64,000 bases of DNA, taken from positions 1-64,000 of the forward strand of contig NZ_JAIWHV010000013.1 of the NCBI RefSeq assembly GCF_020177375.1, read 5' to 3'. Made by a program: the position numbers and the translations under genes. The notes beneath the pieces were generated by a model. The model saw nothing but the letters and a program-made list of their open reading frames with translations. It ran no database searches and was not told the origin of the DNA. Positions 26,019 to 36,214 of this stretch are shown here, piece by piece (positions within the stretch are counted from its first letter, which is position 1; every line of letters begins with the position of its first letter). Source of the stretch: Saliphagus infecundisoli (GTDB taxonomy: Archaea > Halobacteriota > Halobacteria > Halobacteriales > Natrialbaceae).

Positions 26019-27320
26019 ATGTTTGGTGAGATTGCTAGCACGATCGCCGCGCTGTTCCAGGGCATTGGGATCGAGGATGGCGTCATCTTCGAGCAGGTCA
26101 GCAAAGAGGTCGTCCAGTTGGCGCTGGCGGTGCTGCTGGGGATGTTCCTCGGCCTGGAGCGAGAGTGGTCGCAGCGCAGCGCTGGAATCCGGACGTTCGC
26201 GCTACTCAGTCTCCTTGGCGCGATAATGCGCATCATCGACGAGCCGCTTCTGCTTGGTGCCGGCGCACTGCTGGTCATCACCATGAGCGTGCTACTCGCT
26301 GTCCGGGGCCTGCTTGACGACGAACACGGGTCCAACCTCTCCCTGACGACGTCAGCATCGATGTTCGTCGCCTTCGGCGTAGGGGTGCTAGTCGCGAGCG
26401 GGTACATGCTGGAGAGCGTGACGGTGGCCGTGCTCTCATCGCTGCTCCTCGTGTTGAAGCGCGAACTACACGAATTCGCCTGGGCACTCTCGAAGGAGGA
26501 GATGCGTAGCGCGACGGAGTTCGCAATTCTGGCGTTTGTTATCTACCCGCTGCTCCCTGACGAGGCGTTCGGCCCGTGGAACGCCATCGACGCGCGGACC
26601 ATCTGGCTGCTGGTCATCGCTGTAAGCGGTGTCGGGTTCGTCAACTACATCCTCGTCAAGAAGTACGAGGGAAGGGGCATCGCCGTCACCGGCTTCTTCG
26701 GCGGCCTGGTCAACTCAACGGCGGTCATCGCGGAGATGGCCCAGAGGGCGAAGACGGAGCCGCCGTTGCGGGACCTGGCCGTCGGCGCCATCCTGATCGC
26801 GAACGCCGCGATGGCGTTCCGCAACGCCATTGTCGTCATCCCCTTCATCCCGGAGGCGGCGGCCATCGTCGGCGTCCCGCTCGGAGCGATCACCGTCACT
26901 GGCATCGTTCTCTCGCTGTATGTCAGCGACTGGAGCCAAGAGATAGAGACCGACCTCACCTCCCCGTTCAGCCTGCGGAACGCGCTGGTATTCGGCGCGC
27001 TGTTCCTCGCTATTCTGGTCCTCTCTGCTGGGGCAGAGGCCCTGTTCAGCGCCCGCGGCTTCCTGACCACGACGTTCCTGGCGGGCCTGATTTCGAGCGG
27101 TACGGCCACTGCCACGGCGGTCACACTCGTTGCGACGGATCAGATCACCAACGACCTCGCGGTCGCCGGCATCCTCGCCGGAACGCTTGCGAGCATCCTG
27201 GTAAAGGTGTTCTTCGCCGCGACCATCGATCGTGATCTCGTCAGACCGGTGTTGCTGTGGAACGCTATCCTCATTGTGGTCGGCATCGTGTTCGGTTCGC
27301 TGGTTATCGGCGCACCATAG
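26019..27320 (+). CDS. MgtC/SapB-DUF4010 family membrane protein
   Basis: 433 residues, about 12 hydrophobic spans. The N-terminal third has the MgtC signature LLGMFLGLEREWSQRSAGIR followed by TFALLSLLGA; the remaining two thirds are the DUF4010 region (VTGFFGGLVNSTAVIAEMAQ, LISSGTATATAVTLVATDQI). MgtC proteins help bacteria cope with low magnesium; the function of the long DUF4010 form is not established. It stands alone on the plus strand, 177 bp after the HAD gene. Near it I see no partner gene. Confidence 0.85.
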   Translation: MFGEIASTIAALFQGIGIEDGVIFEQVSKEVVQLALAVLLGMFLGLEREWSQRSAGIRTFALLSLLGAIMRIIDEPLLLGAGALLVITMSVLLAVRGLLDDEHGSNLSLTTSASMFVAFGVGVLVASGYMLESVTVAVLSSLLLVLKRELHEFAWALSKEEMRSATEFAILAFVIYPLLPDEAFGPWNAIDARTIWLLVIAVSGVGFVNYILVKKYEGRGIAVTGFFGGLVNSTAVIAEMAQRAKTEPPLRDLAVGAILIANAAMAFRNAIVVIPFIPEAAAIVGVPLGAITVTGIVLSLYVSDWSQEIETDLTSPFSLRNALVFGALFLAILVLSAGAEALFSARGFLTTTFLAGLISSGTATATAVTLVATDQITNDLAVAGILAGTLASILVKVFFAATIDRDLVRPVLLWNAILIVVGIVFGSLVIGAP

Positions 27321-27672
27321 CCTACGCACTGGTCGGTTCGCTAATGTCATCTTCTCCCTGCAAAGCGGAACGCGGCCGTCAACACGATTTACGCGCTTAT
27401 TTGTGAATACTCTCCACTGATGGGAAAAATCTCTTTGGCGATCGTTCCGCCGAGTTGATTCGGTGACGAACACCGAATTTATCTTCTTAGCTCCGAATCA
27501 GTGCCTTCATATCGGTAAGGCGACCCGTGAGCTCTTAGGCAGTGTGATCGCTATCTCCGAGGCGAATTGCCTCATGCATTGTCTGGTGACGGTAATCCAG
27601 GTAGTAGGTGGCATGAGTACCGCTCTCGTCACGATGAAGAATTCTATCGTCGACAAGTTGTTCGAACGCTCA
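27321..27672. other. Intergenic spacer before the IS630-bounded island
   Basis: About 350 bp with no convincing gene; a 74-codon frame at 27463-27687 runs into the IS630 terminal repeat and has no recognisable domain. Confidence 0.4.
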
Positions 27673-28732
27673 TATAGTATCCGGTAGAATTTTTCACTCA
27701 GAGCATGTTACAGCTATTAGTGGATCATCTCGACGAGATCCCCGTCGAGGAACTGCAAAATACCCTCGACAACGTGGACGGAAAGAAACCGACACAACGG
27801 CTCTTAGCGGCAATTGCGTACAAAAACGGTGTTTCATAGACTGAACTCGCCGAGTGGTACGACGTTCAACGACGGACGATCTACAGCTGGCTCACGCGAC
27901 TCGACACCGACGAGTCGCTTAAGCAAGCCGTCTCTGATACTCATCAATCCGGAAGAAACAGAAAGATATCAGAATCTCAGCAAAAAAGTTCGAACAAACC
28001 GTCAACGAGTCTCCTGAAAAGGTCGGGATCAACGCGCCGGCGTGGACGCTGGCGCTCGCCCAAGAACTTCTCGAAGAAACGTACAGCGTCGAATACTCGA
28101 TTCCGAGTTGTCGGCGGTTGCTCAAAGAAGCTGGACTCAGTTATCAATAACCACGTCGAACAGTCGCCGAAGCCGAGGAATCTGACCAAGAGGAGTTCCA
28201 CGACGAGATCAAAAAAAGCGGCGGGAAATGGACACCACAGTAGTTTGTATCGACCAAACCAAGAAATCTGTACAGGTCGAGTCGCGTGCCATGTGGTTTC
28301 CGCGTGGCACGCGGCCGTGCGTCGAACTGTCCGGTCAACGCGACTGGGCGTGTCTACTTGGCGCGATTACGGAAGACGGTGACTGCTTTTTCTCACGGTT
28401 CACTGAATACGTCACCGCCGATCACGCGAAACATATCATTCTCGAATTATGCGAAGAATTCGAAGAAGACTTGATCATCGTGCTGGATGGTGCGCCGTAC
28501 TTCCAGGCGTCGGCCGTCACGGACCTAGCGGCTCGTGACGACCTCGCCTTCGTCACGTTGCCGGCGTATTCGCCAGAACTCAATCCGGTCGAAGAGTGCT
28601 GGCGACAACTCCAAAAACGCCCTCAACAACCGATTCTTCGACTCGCTCAACGAGCTCACGGCGGCGATCGACACCGCTCTTAATCGAATATCGATCCCAA
28701 ACGTGAGCAATTATTTCTAACTTCTACTATAG
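27673..28732 (+). mobile_element. IS630-family element, full length but degenerate (copy A)
   Basis: Left terminus TATAGTATCCGGTAGAA at about 27673-27689 and right terminus TTCTACTATAG ending at 28732 are imperfect inverted repeats, flanked by TA as expected of IS630. The transposase inside is broken. The same left terminus and N-terminal gene segment occur inverted at 36211-36456, so these two copies bracket the accessory island. Confidence 0.8.
27705..28720 (+). pseudogene. IS630-family transposase, multiple stops and frameshifts
   Basis: Reads MLQLLVDHLDEIPVEELQNT and KPTQRLLAAIAYKNGVS, then TAG replaces a Gln codon near 27838, then TELAEWYDVQRRTIYSWLTR and further frame changes up to about 28230. 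The catalytic part is a long clean stretch (TTVVCIDQTKKSVQVESRAM, LIIVLDGAPYFQASAV, TLPAYSPELNPVEECWRQLQ) with a last frameshift before NRFFDSLNELTAAIDTALNR. All DDE motifs are recognisable, but the gene cannot make a full-length enzyme. Confidence 0.85.
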
Positions 28733-28939
28733 GACGCTCGTGTTCGCGATCGACTGGATAACGTGAGGTGGATGTTCGTCGCAAGCGTTCTGGATGTTCT
28801 CTTCACTCTCGACGAGGTGGGTGAGCGCCGCGTCGATCACGTCGGCCATCGGTGGACCGTCGGCAATGATCTCGCTGGCTTCCTCGAGGAGCTGCTGGCG
28901 CTCGTCGCTGAGTCTGAGGGTCGTCCGTTTCGTCGGCAT
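28727..28939 (-). pseudogene. Ribbon-helix-helix (CopG-like) protein gene, 3' end cut by IS630
   Basis: 70 residues starting MPTKRTTLRLSDERQQLLEE and ending QSIANTSVL, with the TAG stop supplied by the IS630 terminal sequence CTATAG. The N-terminal strand (TTLRLSD) and two helices are those of a ribbon-helix-helix DNA-binding protein of a haloarchaeal family whose members I remember as about 90 residues, so roughly 20 residues were lost. The DNA-binding part is intact, and a shortened protein could still be made. It begins beside a cluster of TGCATA motifs. Confidence 0.6.
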
Positions 28940-29310
28940 ATAAACGAATGTGCATACAGGGGGTACGAACCCGTCGATTTCGACTATCTGAAATGGGTAT
29001 ATGGGATAAAGGGGGCTCTGCCCGGCGCCGTAATCGGGCCGAAAACGGTCGCGATCGGCGCCGATCTATGCACACCGAGAGGTTGTTGACGGCGTCGATC
29101 GTGCATATATTCGGCCGACTGCATACATCGACGTCTGACCCCGGGGTTCTACACTAGAAGACCCAACTCCCCATTATCCTCAATTGCCCCACACGAGAAG
29201 GGAGAGACAGATTCTTTGGGATAGTACATCAACTCATTCGAACACATTTGAAATTAGACATTCGTTTCATAGAATCTATTGTCTATGCCACTATACGCTG
29301 AAGAAGGAGT
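28940..29310. promoter_or_regulatory. Spacer with four GTGCATA-type half sites
   Basis: About 370 bp without a gene. GTGCATACA at 28950-28958, TATGCAC at 29067-29073 (the reverse complement), GTGCATATA at 29101-29109 and CTGCATACA at 29119-29127 share one core. The first lies just upstream of the ribbon-helix-helix start codon. Such proteins bind short repeated half sites, so these are operator candidates; the link is inference. Confidence 0.35.
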
Positions 29311-30225
29311 ATGCCCCACATCCAAGAAAACTTCCCAGAGCCCGATGAGGACAACCCAGAGTTATGGAGATATATGAGCCTAGCGAAGTTCTTATCAATT
29401 CTCCATGAAGACGCACTCTATTTCCCTAGATTGGCCGATTTGCCAGATAAATTTGAAGGCACACTGAGTGAGCCGACAGCAGAAGCCCTACGCAATGAGG
29501 TCCGGAGATGTTCTGGTAATGATTTTCCGGATGCCCTGATCACGCTTCCTGAAGCCGTCCGACAAACATCGTACGTCAATTGCTGGCACAGGAATTCGGG
29601 AGAGTCCATGGCTATGTGGAATCAATATTCTAAGCATCCAATAGCTATTAAATCAACCTATACGCGGCTTTCTGAGTCTCTTGGTAGCGTAATTGAGGAA
29701 AAGAGAGAAGCAAGATATCCAATTCTAAATGACCCTTCAGAGACCCCTATTAGAATTAGCCCTGTGAATTATGCTGATTATTCCACAGATCCAATGGAGA
29801 GAATTGAAGATGTCTCTCAGGTAACTCTATATAAAAGACAACCCTTCAGATACGAAAACGAGATTCGTGCTGTAATTTTAGGAGAATCACTTGAACTTAT
29901 TGATGTAGATAAATCTCCTTCCCCAACGCTACATATTGGATTCGAAGATGACCCGGACGACTTAGACAATGGAGAAAACTCTCAGGTACGCACTCCATTA
30001 ACAAAATCTGCTATTGAAGATCTAAATCTCAGGGTTGAGAAGGGTCTTTACGTTGCTATTGACGTTGAAACCCTTATTGAGAGTGTAGTATTAAAACCAG
30101 ACACACCTATGTTCGTTTTTGAGGCAGTCCAAGCAGTTGTTCGAGAGATGGGGTTCTCAGAAGACATGGTAAGAAGGAGTAGTATCGAAAGAGATCCTGT
30201 TACTACAGATTATCCAGAAACCTGA
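29311..30225 (+). CDS. DUF2971-domain protein, AT-rich and probably acquired
   Basis: 304 residues. The N-terminal core LWRYMSLAKFLSILHEDALY followed by FPRLADLPDKFEGTLSEP, the central SYVNCWHRNSGESMAMWNQY and the later YKRQPFRYENEIRAVI match the DUF2971 pattern (tyr-rich start, CW....E...MW..Y). The family's biochemical role is unknown; members often occur in defence or mobile islands. Base composition is clearly AT-richer than the flanking chromosome, many codons end in A or T, and there is an AAGAAGGAG stretch immediately before the ATG. No partner gene is coupled to it. The nearest is a convergent membrane-protein gene of the same composition. Confidence 0.75.
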   Translation: MPHIQENFPEPDEDNPELWRYMSLAKFLSILHEDALYFPRLADLPDKFEGTLSEPTAEALRNEVRRCSGNDFPDALITLPEAVRQTSYVNCWHRNSGESMAMWNQYSKHPIAIKSTYTRLSESLGSVIEEKREARYPILNDPSETPIRISPVNYADYSTDPMERIEDVSQVTLYKRQPFRYENEIRAVILGESLELIDVDKSPSPTLHIGFEDDPDDLDNGENSQVRTPLTKSAIEDLNLRVEKGLYVAIDVETLIESVVLKPDTPMFVFEAVQAVVREMGFSEDMVRRSSIERDPVTTDYPET

Positions 30226-30401
30226 TTGTATTAGAAACCGGATCTCGAGTCAGGAAATCAATAAGCAACTGAGAGGTTGAGTTCTCTTTTGATATACCAT
30301 ATCCCTGTACTTCTGCGGTTAAATCACCAGTCAGGCAACCCTTCACCGTAATCAGGTCTACAGTTATCTAATTCTTCGTTACGGCTGCTGATTCTCTCGA
30401 A

Positions 30402-31259
30402 TTATTTCTCCCCAAAAGACAGTTTAATCTCAGTTTCTTTGTCCTCGCCTATATCGGTAATACTCTCTTTGTCGTACTCAATACTTCCAGCACTATCTAG
30501 CCATATTAGTGTTTGAAGCAGGTCTGTATAATGTAGCCCTAAATTTTGAACTAATTCCTCAATAGTAAGTGCTCCGTTCTCTTTCAAACAATCGGTTACA
30601 CGCTTGGAATTCTCCATTTTAACTAGCGAATCTATCTCTTTCACATGGATATTGTCAAAAAGTGAATCAATGGATGAAGATACCCCCTTAATTTCTTGAC
30701 CCAACTCTTCGATTTCACTCCTGACAACTTGCTCTTCATTCCCAGTTATATTTTCAACCTTTGCTTCGTTATTCACCTCAACTTCATTCCCAAAAATATC
30801 TTCACAAGTTCCCTTTATTGACACAGTCTTGTATCGTTCTGGAATATGATTAGCAGTGATATGTGTAGCTGAGTCTAAGCAGATGTCCCCTGGACGTACG
30901 TTTTTCCGCTCAAGTTTTGCATCTATATTATCGGGTTCAGTTGTCATAGTAATATCAACATTTTGAGCGGGGCCGTTTCCAATATTTTCAACCGCTAACT
31001 GGTAGGAATTTGAATAAATTGAACCGGTTGTGATTGTAAAAACAGGCTTGTTTTCCCTCTCTCTTGCGGTTTTGTTCTCCTTCACCAAAAGTAATGTCAA
31101 AAATACAGAAACCGCAGTTACTAAGACTAGCATGGAAGTGACAACTGCAGACCCGAACTCAGGCTCGAACAATCCCTCATGAACGAAGTAGAGAAAGCTG
31201 CAGATTACTATTGTAAGAAGTACTATCCCACCACCGAACATTTGCATTATCCGACGCAT
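30402..31259 (-). CDS. Two-span membrane protein with C-terminal winged-helix-like region, AT-rich
   Basis: 285 residues. Two hydrophobic segments at about 8-27 and 38-59, then a long extracytoplasmic or cytoplasmic domain with beta-strand character (NPVFTITTGSIYSNSYQLAV-like), a coiled-coil stretch around 175-205 (EEQVVRSEIEELGQEIKGVS) and a C-terminal segment resembling a winged helix (SKRVTDCLKENGALTIEELV, then LHYTDLLQTLIWLDSAGSIE). I do not recognise the family. Low GC matches the DUF2971 gene 180 bp away, and both stand out from the rest of the window, so they probably arrived together. The minus-strand ATG at 31259 is the only sensible start. Confidence 0.7.
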   Translation of the reverse strand: MRRIMQMFGGGIVLLTIVICSFLYFVHEGLFEPEFGSAVVTSMLVLVTAVSVFLTLLLVKENKTARERENKPVFTITTGSIYSNSYQLAVENIGNGPAQNVDITMTTEPDNIDAKLERKNVRPGDICLDSATHITANHIPERYKTVSIKGTCEDIFGNEVEVNNEAKVENITGNEEQVVRSEIEELGQEIKGVSSSIDSLFDNIHVKEIDSLVKMENSKRVTDCLKENGALTIEELVQNLGLHYTDLLQTLIWLDSAGSIEYDKESITDIGEDKETEIKLSFGEK

Positions 31260-31624
31260 AGTGAATTGATGATAGACTGTCCAGAAAAAACTAGCTGCGA
31301 GTGCCGTTAGCCTCTCACTCGACTATCCACACCATCGGGAAACTTGTGAACAGTGCGATCGGCACAGAACTCGAATTCAATGATCTGGCTGCCGAGATCT
31401 GGCCGGCGACCGTTCGGATTAGCACTTCAGACACGGGTCTCGAAAGGGGAGCAAGGTATCCGTTGCGCGGCGCGGTCACCCCTCTTTCGCCGGCGAAGTC
31501 TCGGCTGAATACGATGCCGGAAGACACTGTAGCCGCCGTTCTCTAGGCATCTGGGGAATTCATTGCGCTCACCTCGTGAACCTCCTTGAGACGATCGACG
31601 CGGCTTCTACTGCTGAAGAATCAA
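31260..31624. other. Spacer with no supported gene
   Basis: About 365 bp at the boundary between the AT-rich pair and the methylase fragment. Short frames exist on both strands (for example 31301-31546 plus and 31315-31527 minus) but none looks like a known protein and they overlap each other. Confidence 0.4.
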
Positions 31625-33996
31625 TCAGGTAGCCAACTCATCGTACTTTTCGAGCACTAAATCGAGGTACTCGTCGGTCATTCGGCGGGGGTTGTTCACC
31701 TGATAGAAATCATCGAGGACGAACTTTGTCTGTTCTCGATCGAGGCCGTAGGCGTGGAATGATGCCGCATCGAGTTCGGCTTGCACTTCCTCGCGTTCAT
31801 CAGGCTCGGTTCCCGGTTCGATCCCGCCGAGACGGTCGCGCATCTCCGCGAACTCCTCGCCGTAGCAGTTGAGACGGGCCGCCCGTCGCCAAATGTACTC
31901 GAACCACTCGTCGCCCTCCGTGAGACGGGGGACCTGCGACTCCTCAAATTTGTACATCACGATATGAGTGTCCACTTTTGTGCGCATCAGATAGTCGAAC
32001 GGAATACTGTTGAGTAAACCAAGGGTGACGAAAAGCGACTTGTCGGTAAAGACTCGTTTGTAGACGGGATGTAACGGTGAGCTATCGAGATCATCCGCGT
32101 CAGGATCTATCTCGTAGGGCCGAACCGTATGTAGGGTGTTTGTGCATACGATTCCGGTAGGAATGACCGACGCGATGATGGTCCGCTCGTCGGATGCTCG
32201 TGCAACATCCCGAAACACGATTCGATACTCGGTACAATCGAGCAATACGTCGCTTTCGGACAGTCCTTCACCCCGATGTTCTTCCAGTAGTTCGTTTACG
32301 AATCCAATCTGGGAGCCAGAACCGTCGAAAGCGTAGTAGAGTGCTCGCTTGAGCTTTCGATAGTTCTTCTCACGTATTCGCCGTTTCGCGCTCGTATCGG
32401 GATCGATATCTTCCTCGACGCTCCAGAACTCTGGCGGTTCGATGTCTACGAACGTCGGGTCGTGATCGAACTGATAAATGTTGCTGCCGCCAAGAACCGG
32501 ATAATCCCCTTCTAAGGGGTCCTCTACGAACCGATCCGTGTCGCTCGTTCGGTGTAACTCGGCGTACGGCTGTGCGTGCCACCCATCCTCCGAGTCGTCA
32601 CTGATCGGTGGATGTTCGAGAATTGTATGCAAGACGTCAACTTCTCGCTGTAATTGAAGATAGGGGAAGATTCGAGCCTTGGGTGAGTAGTCCCGCAGCA
32701 CCCGGCGAGGAATCGTCAAGGCAACATCGTCGAAGTTCTGGAGCGAATCCATTCCGACCTGGTGAAAGATACCACGCAGATTCTCAGTCCTTCCTTCGTT
32801 CTTGAACGCGATGACGCCGAAGTTGTAGCGGGTATCAATCTCGGGAAAAATCCCTCGATTCTCGAACGTGACTAACTTCTGGATCGTTGTTTCGTCAAGT
32901 AGGTGTGTCCGTAGGTCCTTGGTGGATGCCCCGTTGAATATCGCGCCCGGCAGGACTTGGGCGACGTATCCGCTCTCTTTCGTCAGTTGGAACACTCGTT
33001 CGAGAAACAGGGCCGACAAGTCGTTTTCCGTTCCCTGGGTGGTTCCCCCGATAGTGGGAGTTTGCATCTCGTACTTCTCGTGGAAGTACTCGCTAACGAT
33101 CTCGATCTCGCGTTGGTACTCCTCCCATCCGTCCGCGATCTCGTCGTTCTCGATTAACTTCGCTTGCCGTCGGTCTTTCTCTTTGGGTAGCAACGATGGA
33201 AACGTCTCGTCGTACCTCACGAAGAAGTCGTCCCGAGTCGGACGGAGTCGATCCCACGGAGGATTCCCAACGATGACGTCGAACCCGCCGTCGGCATACA
33301 CTTCTGCGAACTCCAGTACGAAATGAAAGGGGGTGTACTCATCGAGATCATCTTCGGAGACGCCCTCGACTGCCTCACGAAACTCCTCTAAAACGTCCTC
33401 ATCCAGTTCCTCTCGGTACTCTTCAAGTAGTTCGTTGGCTCGCTGACGGTGTTGTTCGGCCCGCTCGGGAAAGGCACTGTACTCCTCGTACAACTCGACC
33501 TGCTCGATGACGTCCTCGTACCGAGAGCGAACGCTGTCCTCGGACCACCGTTCGAAGGTCGCGAGACCGTCCTCGGTTTCCTCGGGGAAGCTGACGTACC
33601 CGATCAGGCTGTTGCCCTGGCGAACGTTGAACGTGATGTTGGGGAGTGCGATTTCCTCGACGTCGAGATCATCGAGGTCCTCCTCGCGGAGTTCGGAGAT
33701 GATCGACAGCCAGAGCCGGAGCTTTCCAATTTCGACCGCTGGTTCCATGATATCCACACCGTAGATGTTGTTCTGGACGGTCGTCTTCTTGAGCCGATGA
33801 CGACTCGGGTGACTGTCTCGGCGAGCGTACAGCGCCTGCCGAACGTTGACGATTTCCTCGATGACGGAGGTCAGGAAGTGGCCGCTTCCCATCCCTACGT
33901 CAACCACGTAGAAGTCGTCCAATTCCGCGAGCAGCGTCGTAATCAGGTCGCCTGAACTGGGGAGGCCATCGATGAGTTCGTACAGAGTGTCGTACT
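31625..33996 (-). pseudogene. Type IIG-like restriction-modification/N6-adenine methylase, N-terminal part missing
   Basis: About 790 residues survive. Motif I is degenerate, VVDVGMGSGHFLTS (usual DPACGSGHFL), and motif IV is VIVGNPPWDRLRPTRDDFF, the NPPW of gamma-class N6-adenine methylases such as Eco57I. The C-terminal 450 residues correspond to the target-recognition and helical region of these large proteins. Normal members exceed 1000 residues with an N-terminal nuclease, which is absent: the frame is open from 33996 (YDTLYELIDGLPSSG) but is interrupted there by an ISH3-like element, and beyond it an IS630 fragment is joined. Unlikely to be active. Confidence 0.75.
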
Positions 33997-35510
33997 GTCG
34001 CTAGTTGTCCACTCGATCGATAGCGGCGGAAGGAGAAGTCCGGTCTCAGATTGGAAGGACGGCGAAAAAGGACCGAAGAGCGACAAATACCTTGCGAGGA
34101 TGTGAGGACATATCGGATTAGACACCTATTCTGGCTTTGTCCGTCGCTGAGGCCGCCTCAGAAGAGCGCTGTCGCTGTTCGCCAGCCTCGCTTCACGCGA
34201 AGCGAGGCGGCTCAGCCGAGACCGTGGTCGCATCCAGCCGGCAATCCAACCCCGTTCGTTCGATGCTTCTCCTTCCATCCCAGCTCATCGTCGAGCACTC
34301 CTTCGATCCCGTGGAGAAACGCGTCTCCGAACGTGAACTCTACGGGGAGTGCTCGCCCGCCACGACGTGGCGCGGCGAGCACGGCCCACTGGATCACGAT
34401 CCACAGCTGCTCTAACAGGAACCCAACGCCGACGTAGAACAGTCGAATTGTCGGTGACGGCGTTGTCGTTAGGGCCCGTGCCTCACGAAACTTCTCGTAG
34501 CTCTTCTCGATTCGCGATCGATCAGTGTAGATACGTGCGACTTGTGGCGGCGTGCGGTCTTCCAGACCGTACGCCGCGTATCCTGTCGCTTTCACGCCGG
34601 ACTTCCCACGATCCCCGTTCTGATACGTGATGTGCACGGCCATCGGAAACGTCTGTTCGTGCTCTTTGCCTTCACAGATCGTTTCTTCGGCCATATATGA
34701 CGCGTTCACCGAGAGTTTCTCCCGAAGCGTCGCCTTCCCGGTCTTGACCGGGAAGACTGGCGGTGCAACAGCCCGAAGAACGCCGATCACCTCTCCGACG
34801 TAGGCTGCTCGATCCATGAGAATTCGATTGATCTCGAACGGATACAGCTCGACGCGGGCGAGCACTCGCTCGACCGCGTCGGCGGCACTGTCATCGCCAT
34901 CCACCGGTTCAACTGCCAGTGTCAGCGGCTTTCCCTGGGCGATCACGAACGCCGTGCAGTACCTGTGGCACTTCGTCGTGCCGTCACGGACTTGCATTCG
35001 CCTGAACTCGGTTTCGTCGTCGGGATAGCCGTGAAACGGGTTGTCCATGAAGTCGAGACAGACGGTTCTCGACCGCGATCGGTCGAGAACCGACATCGTC
35101 AGCGTCGCGAGAATATCGTTGACAGCGTCCAGCATCGGCTCTTTGTTGAGCGTATGGAGCCAGTCCATGACGGGTTCTCTGTTGGGCGTGTCCTCTGTAT
35201 TGGTCGTGACGCCGTTGACCGAAGTTGTTCCAACGGCTGCTCGGAGGACGACTTCCAGGATATCGACGGAATCGAGGGGCGAGCCCTCGATTCCTGGCAA
35301 TGGCACCAGCTCAAGCACTTCCAGAGCAAGAGTCTTGAGTTGGCTGTTCGTAATGAACTCGTCCGGGTCTGTAAGCACCTGTTTGAGTTGTGGAATGTTC
35401 ATCAGGTGCGTATCCGGACAGCGGATGAATCAGTCACCTGATTCACCCGCTTCCTTCACGACGACGTGTCAGTTAGGAGGCTTCTGAGCCAGAGTGGACA
35501 ACTAGCGACT
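33997..35510 (-). mobile_element. ISH3-like insertion sequence with terminal inverted repeats
   Basis: Ends carry an 18-bp repeat: GTCGCTAGTTGTCCACTC at 33997-34014 and its inverse at 35492-35509. The element is flanked by GTACT at 33992-33996 and 35511-35515, a 5-bp duplication as known for ISH3-type elements; the last base of the right end is ambiguous by one. It carries one intact gene and is probably a recent insertion. When it and one GTACT copy are removed, the IS630 fragment and the methylase fragment are joined in one reading frame. Confidence 0.8.
34212..35402 (-). CDS. ISH3-like DDE transposase
   Basis: 396 residues. The first catalytic Asp lies in VCLDFMDNPFHGYPDDETEF and the second in ILMDRAAYVGEV; the Glu is in the RIYTDRSRIEKSYEKFREAR region, followed by the hydrophobic helix FYVGVGFLLEQLWIVIQW. 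The order and spacing fit ISH3-type elements, although it is distant from the ISH3-type gene at the left edge. The exact family needs a database comparison. The frame is uninterrupted. Confidence 0.8.
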   Translation of the reverse strand: MNIPQLKQVLTDPDEFITNSQLKTLALEVLELVPLPGIEGSPLDSVDILEVVLRAAVGTTSVNGVTTNTEDTPNREPVMDWLHTLNKEPMLDAVNDILATLTMSVLDRSRSRTVCLDFMDNPFHGYPDDETEFRRMQVRDGTTKCHRYCTAFVIAQGKPLTLAVEPVDGDDSAADAVERVLARVELYPFEINRILMDRAAYVGEVIGVLRAVAPPVFPVKTGKATLREKLSVNASYMAEETICEGKEHEQTFPMAVHITYQNGDRGKSGVKATGYAAYGLEDRTPPQVARIYTDRSRIEKSYEKFREARALTTTPSPTIRLFYVGVGFLLEQLWIVIQWAVLAAPRRGGRALPVEFTFGDAFLHGIEGVLDDELGWKEKHRTNGVGLPAGCDHGLG

Positions 35511-35876
35511 GTACTCGACGCCGAACTCTTCGGTGAGAAGATGCTGAATCTCCTGTGATTTCCAGGGCTGGCCGTCACGGAGTATCTCGACCAGCTCTTC
35601 TTGTTCGTCTTCGTCGAGTTTCGGGGGCCGGCCGCCCCCGAAACTCGGCATGAGTTCTTCCAGCCCACCTTCATTCCAGGCTTCTGCCCAGCGATCACCG
35701 GTGGCCGCCGACCTGCCTTCCCGGTCGGCGGCCTCCGGAATCGAATCACCCTGATAGAGGTTTTTCAGAAAGCCAAGACGCCGCAGTCGGTGATCGTCTT
35801 CAGCCTCACGCAGCAATTCGTCAATCTCCTCTTCAGACAGGTGATGCTTGATCTCCTTCCGACGTGAGCGTTCCAT
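35511..35876 (-). pseudogene. IS630-family transposase, N-terminal half only
   Basis: 122 codons from the ATG at 35876: MERSRRKEIKHHLSEEEIDE, DSIPEAADREGRSAATGDRW, LEELMPSFGGGRPPKLDEDE and EIQHLLTEEFGVEY. This is the helix-turn-helix and linker of a haloarchaeal IS630 transposase different from copies A and A'. The reading ends where the ISH3-like element is inserted, and beyond that element the methylase fragment continues in frame, so the catalytic half was lost before the ISH3-like insertion. Confidence 0.7.
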
Positions 35877-35920
35877 GAACGACAGTCTGCATTAACTCAC
35901 AAAAGTTTTCGTACTCATTA

Positions 35921-36214
35921 GGCCGGATTCTGCTCATCGCTGACAACGATGGCGGTCACCATGCCCATCTCACCCAACAACGGGCCTACGAACTCGGCAT
36001 CGAGTTCGTCTTCCTTCCCCCATACTCGCCGAACTTCAATGCAATTGAACCCCTCTGGAAGACTCTCAAACGAAAGATTTCGCCAGAAATCTTCGAGGAC
36101 AAAGATCACTTCAACCAGTTCGTTACTAACACCTTCCTATACCTATCGAACCGTCTTGGGTTCGCAAACAAACGGATCGACACGTTCCTCTCCGATGTGC
36201 AAAAGTTACGCTAA
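35921..36214 (+). pseudogene. IS630-family transposase, C-terminal catalytic fragment
   Basis: About 97 codons ending at a TAA at 36212-36214: RILLIADNDGGHHAHLTQQR, then IEFVFLPPYSPNFNAIEPLW and KTLKRKISPEIF, ending FLSDVQKLR. These are the last two DDE motifs of an IS630 enzyme. It points opposite to the N-terminal fragment at 35511-35876. It could be the other half of the same element after an inversion or belong to a separate one. Confidence 0.7.

Noticed and set aside
27463-27687. 74-codon frame before the IS630 element
   Set aside because: It runs into the IS terminus and has no homologous pattern.
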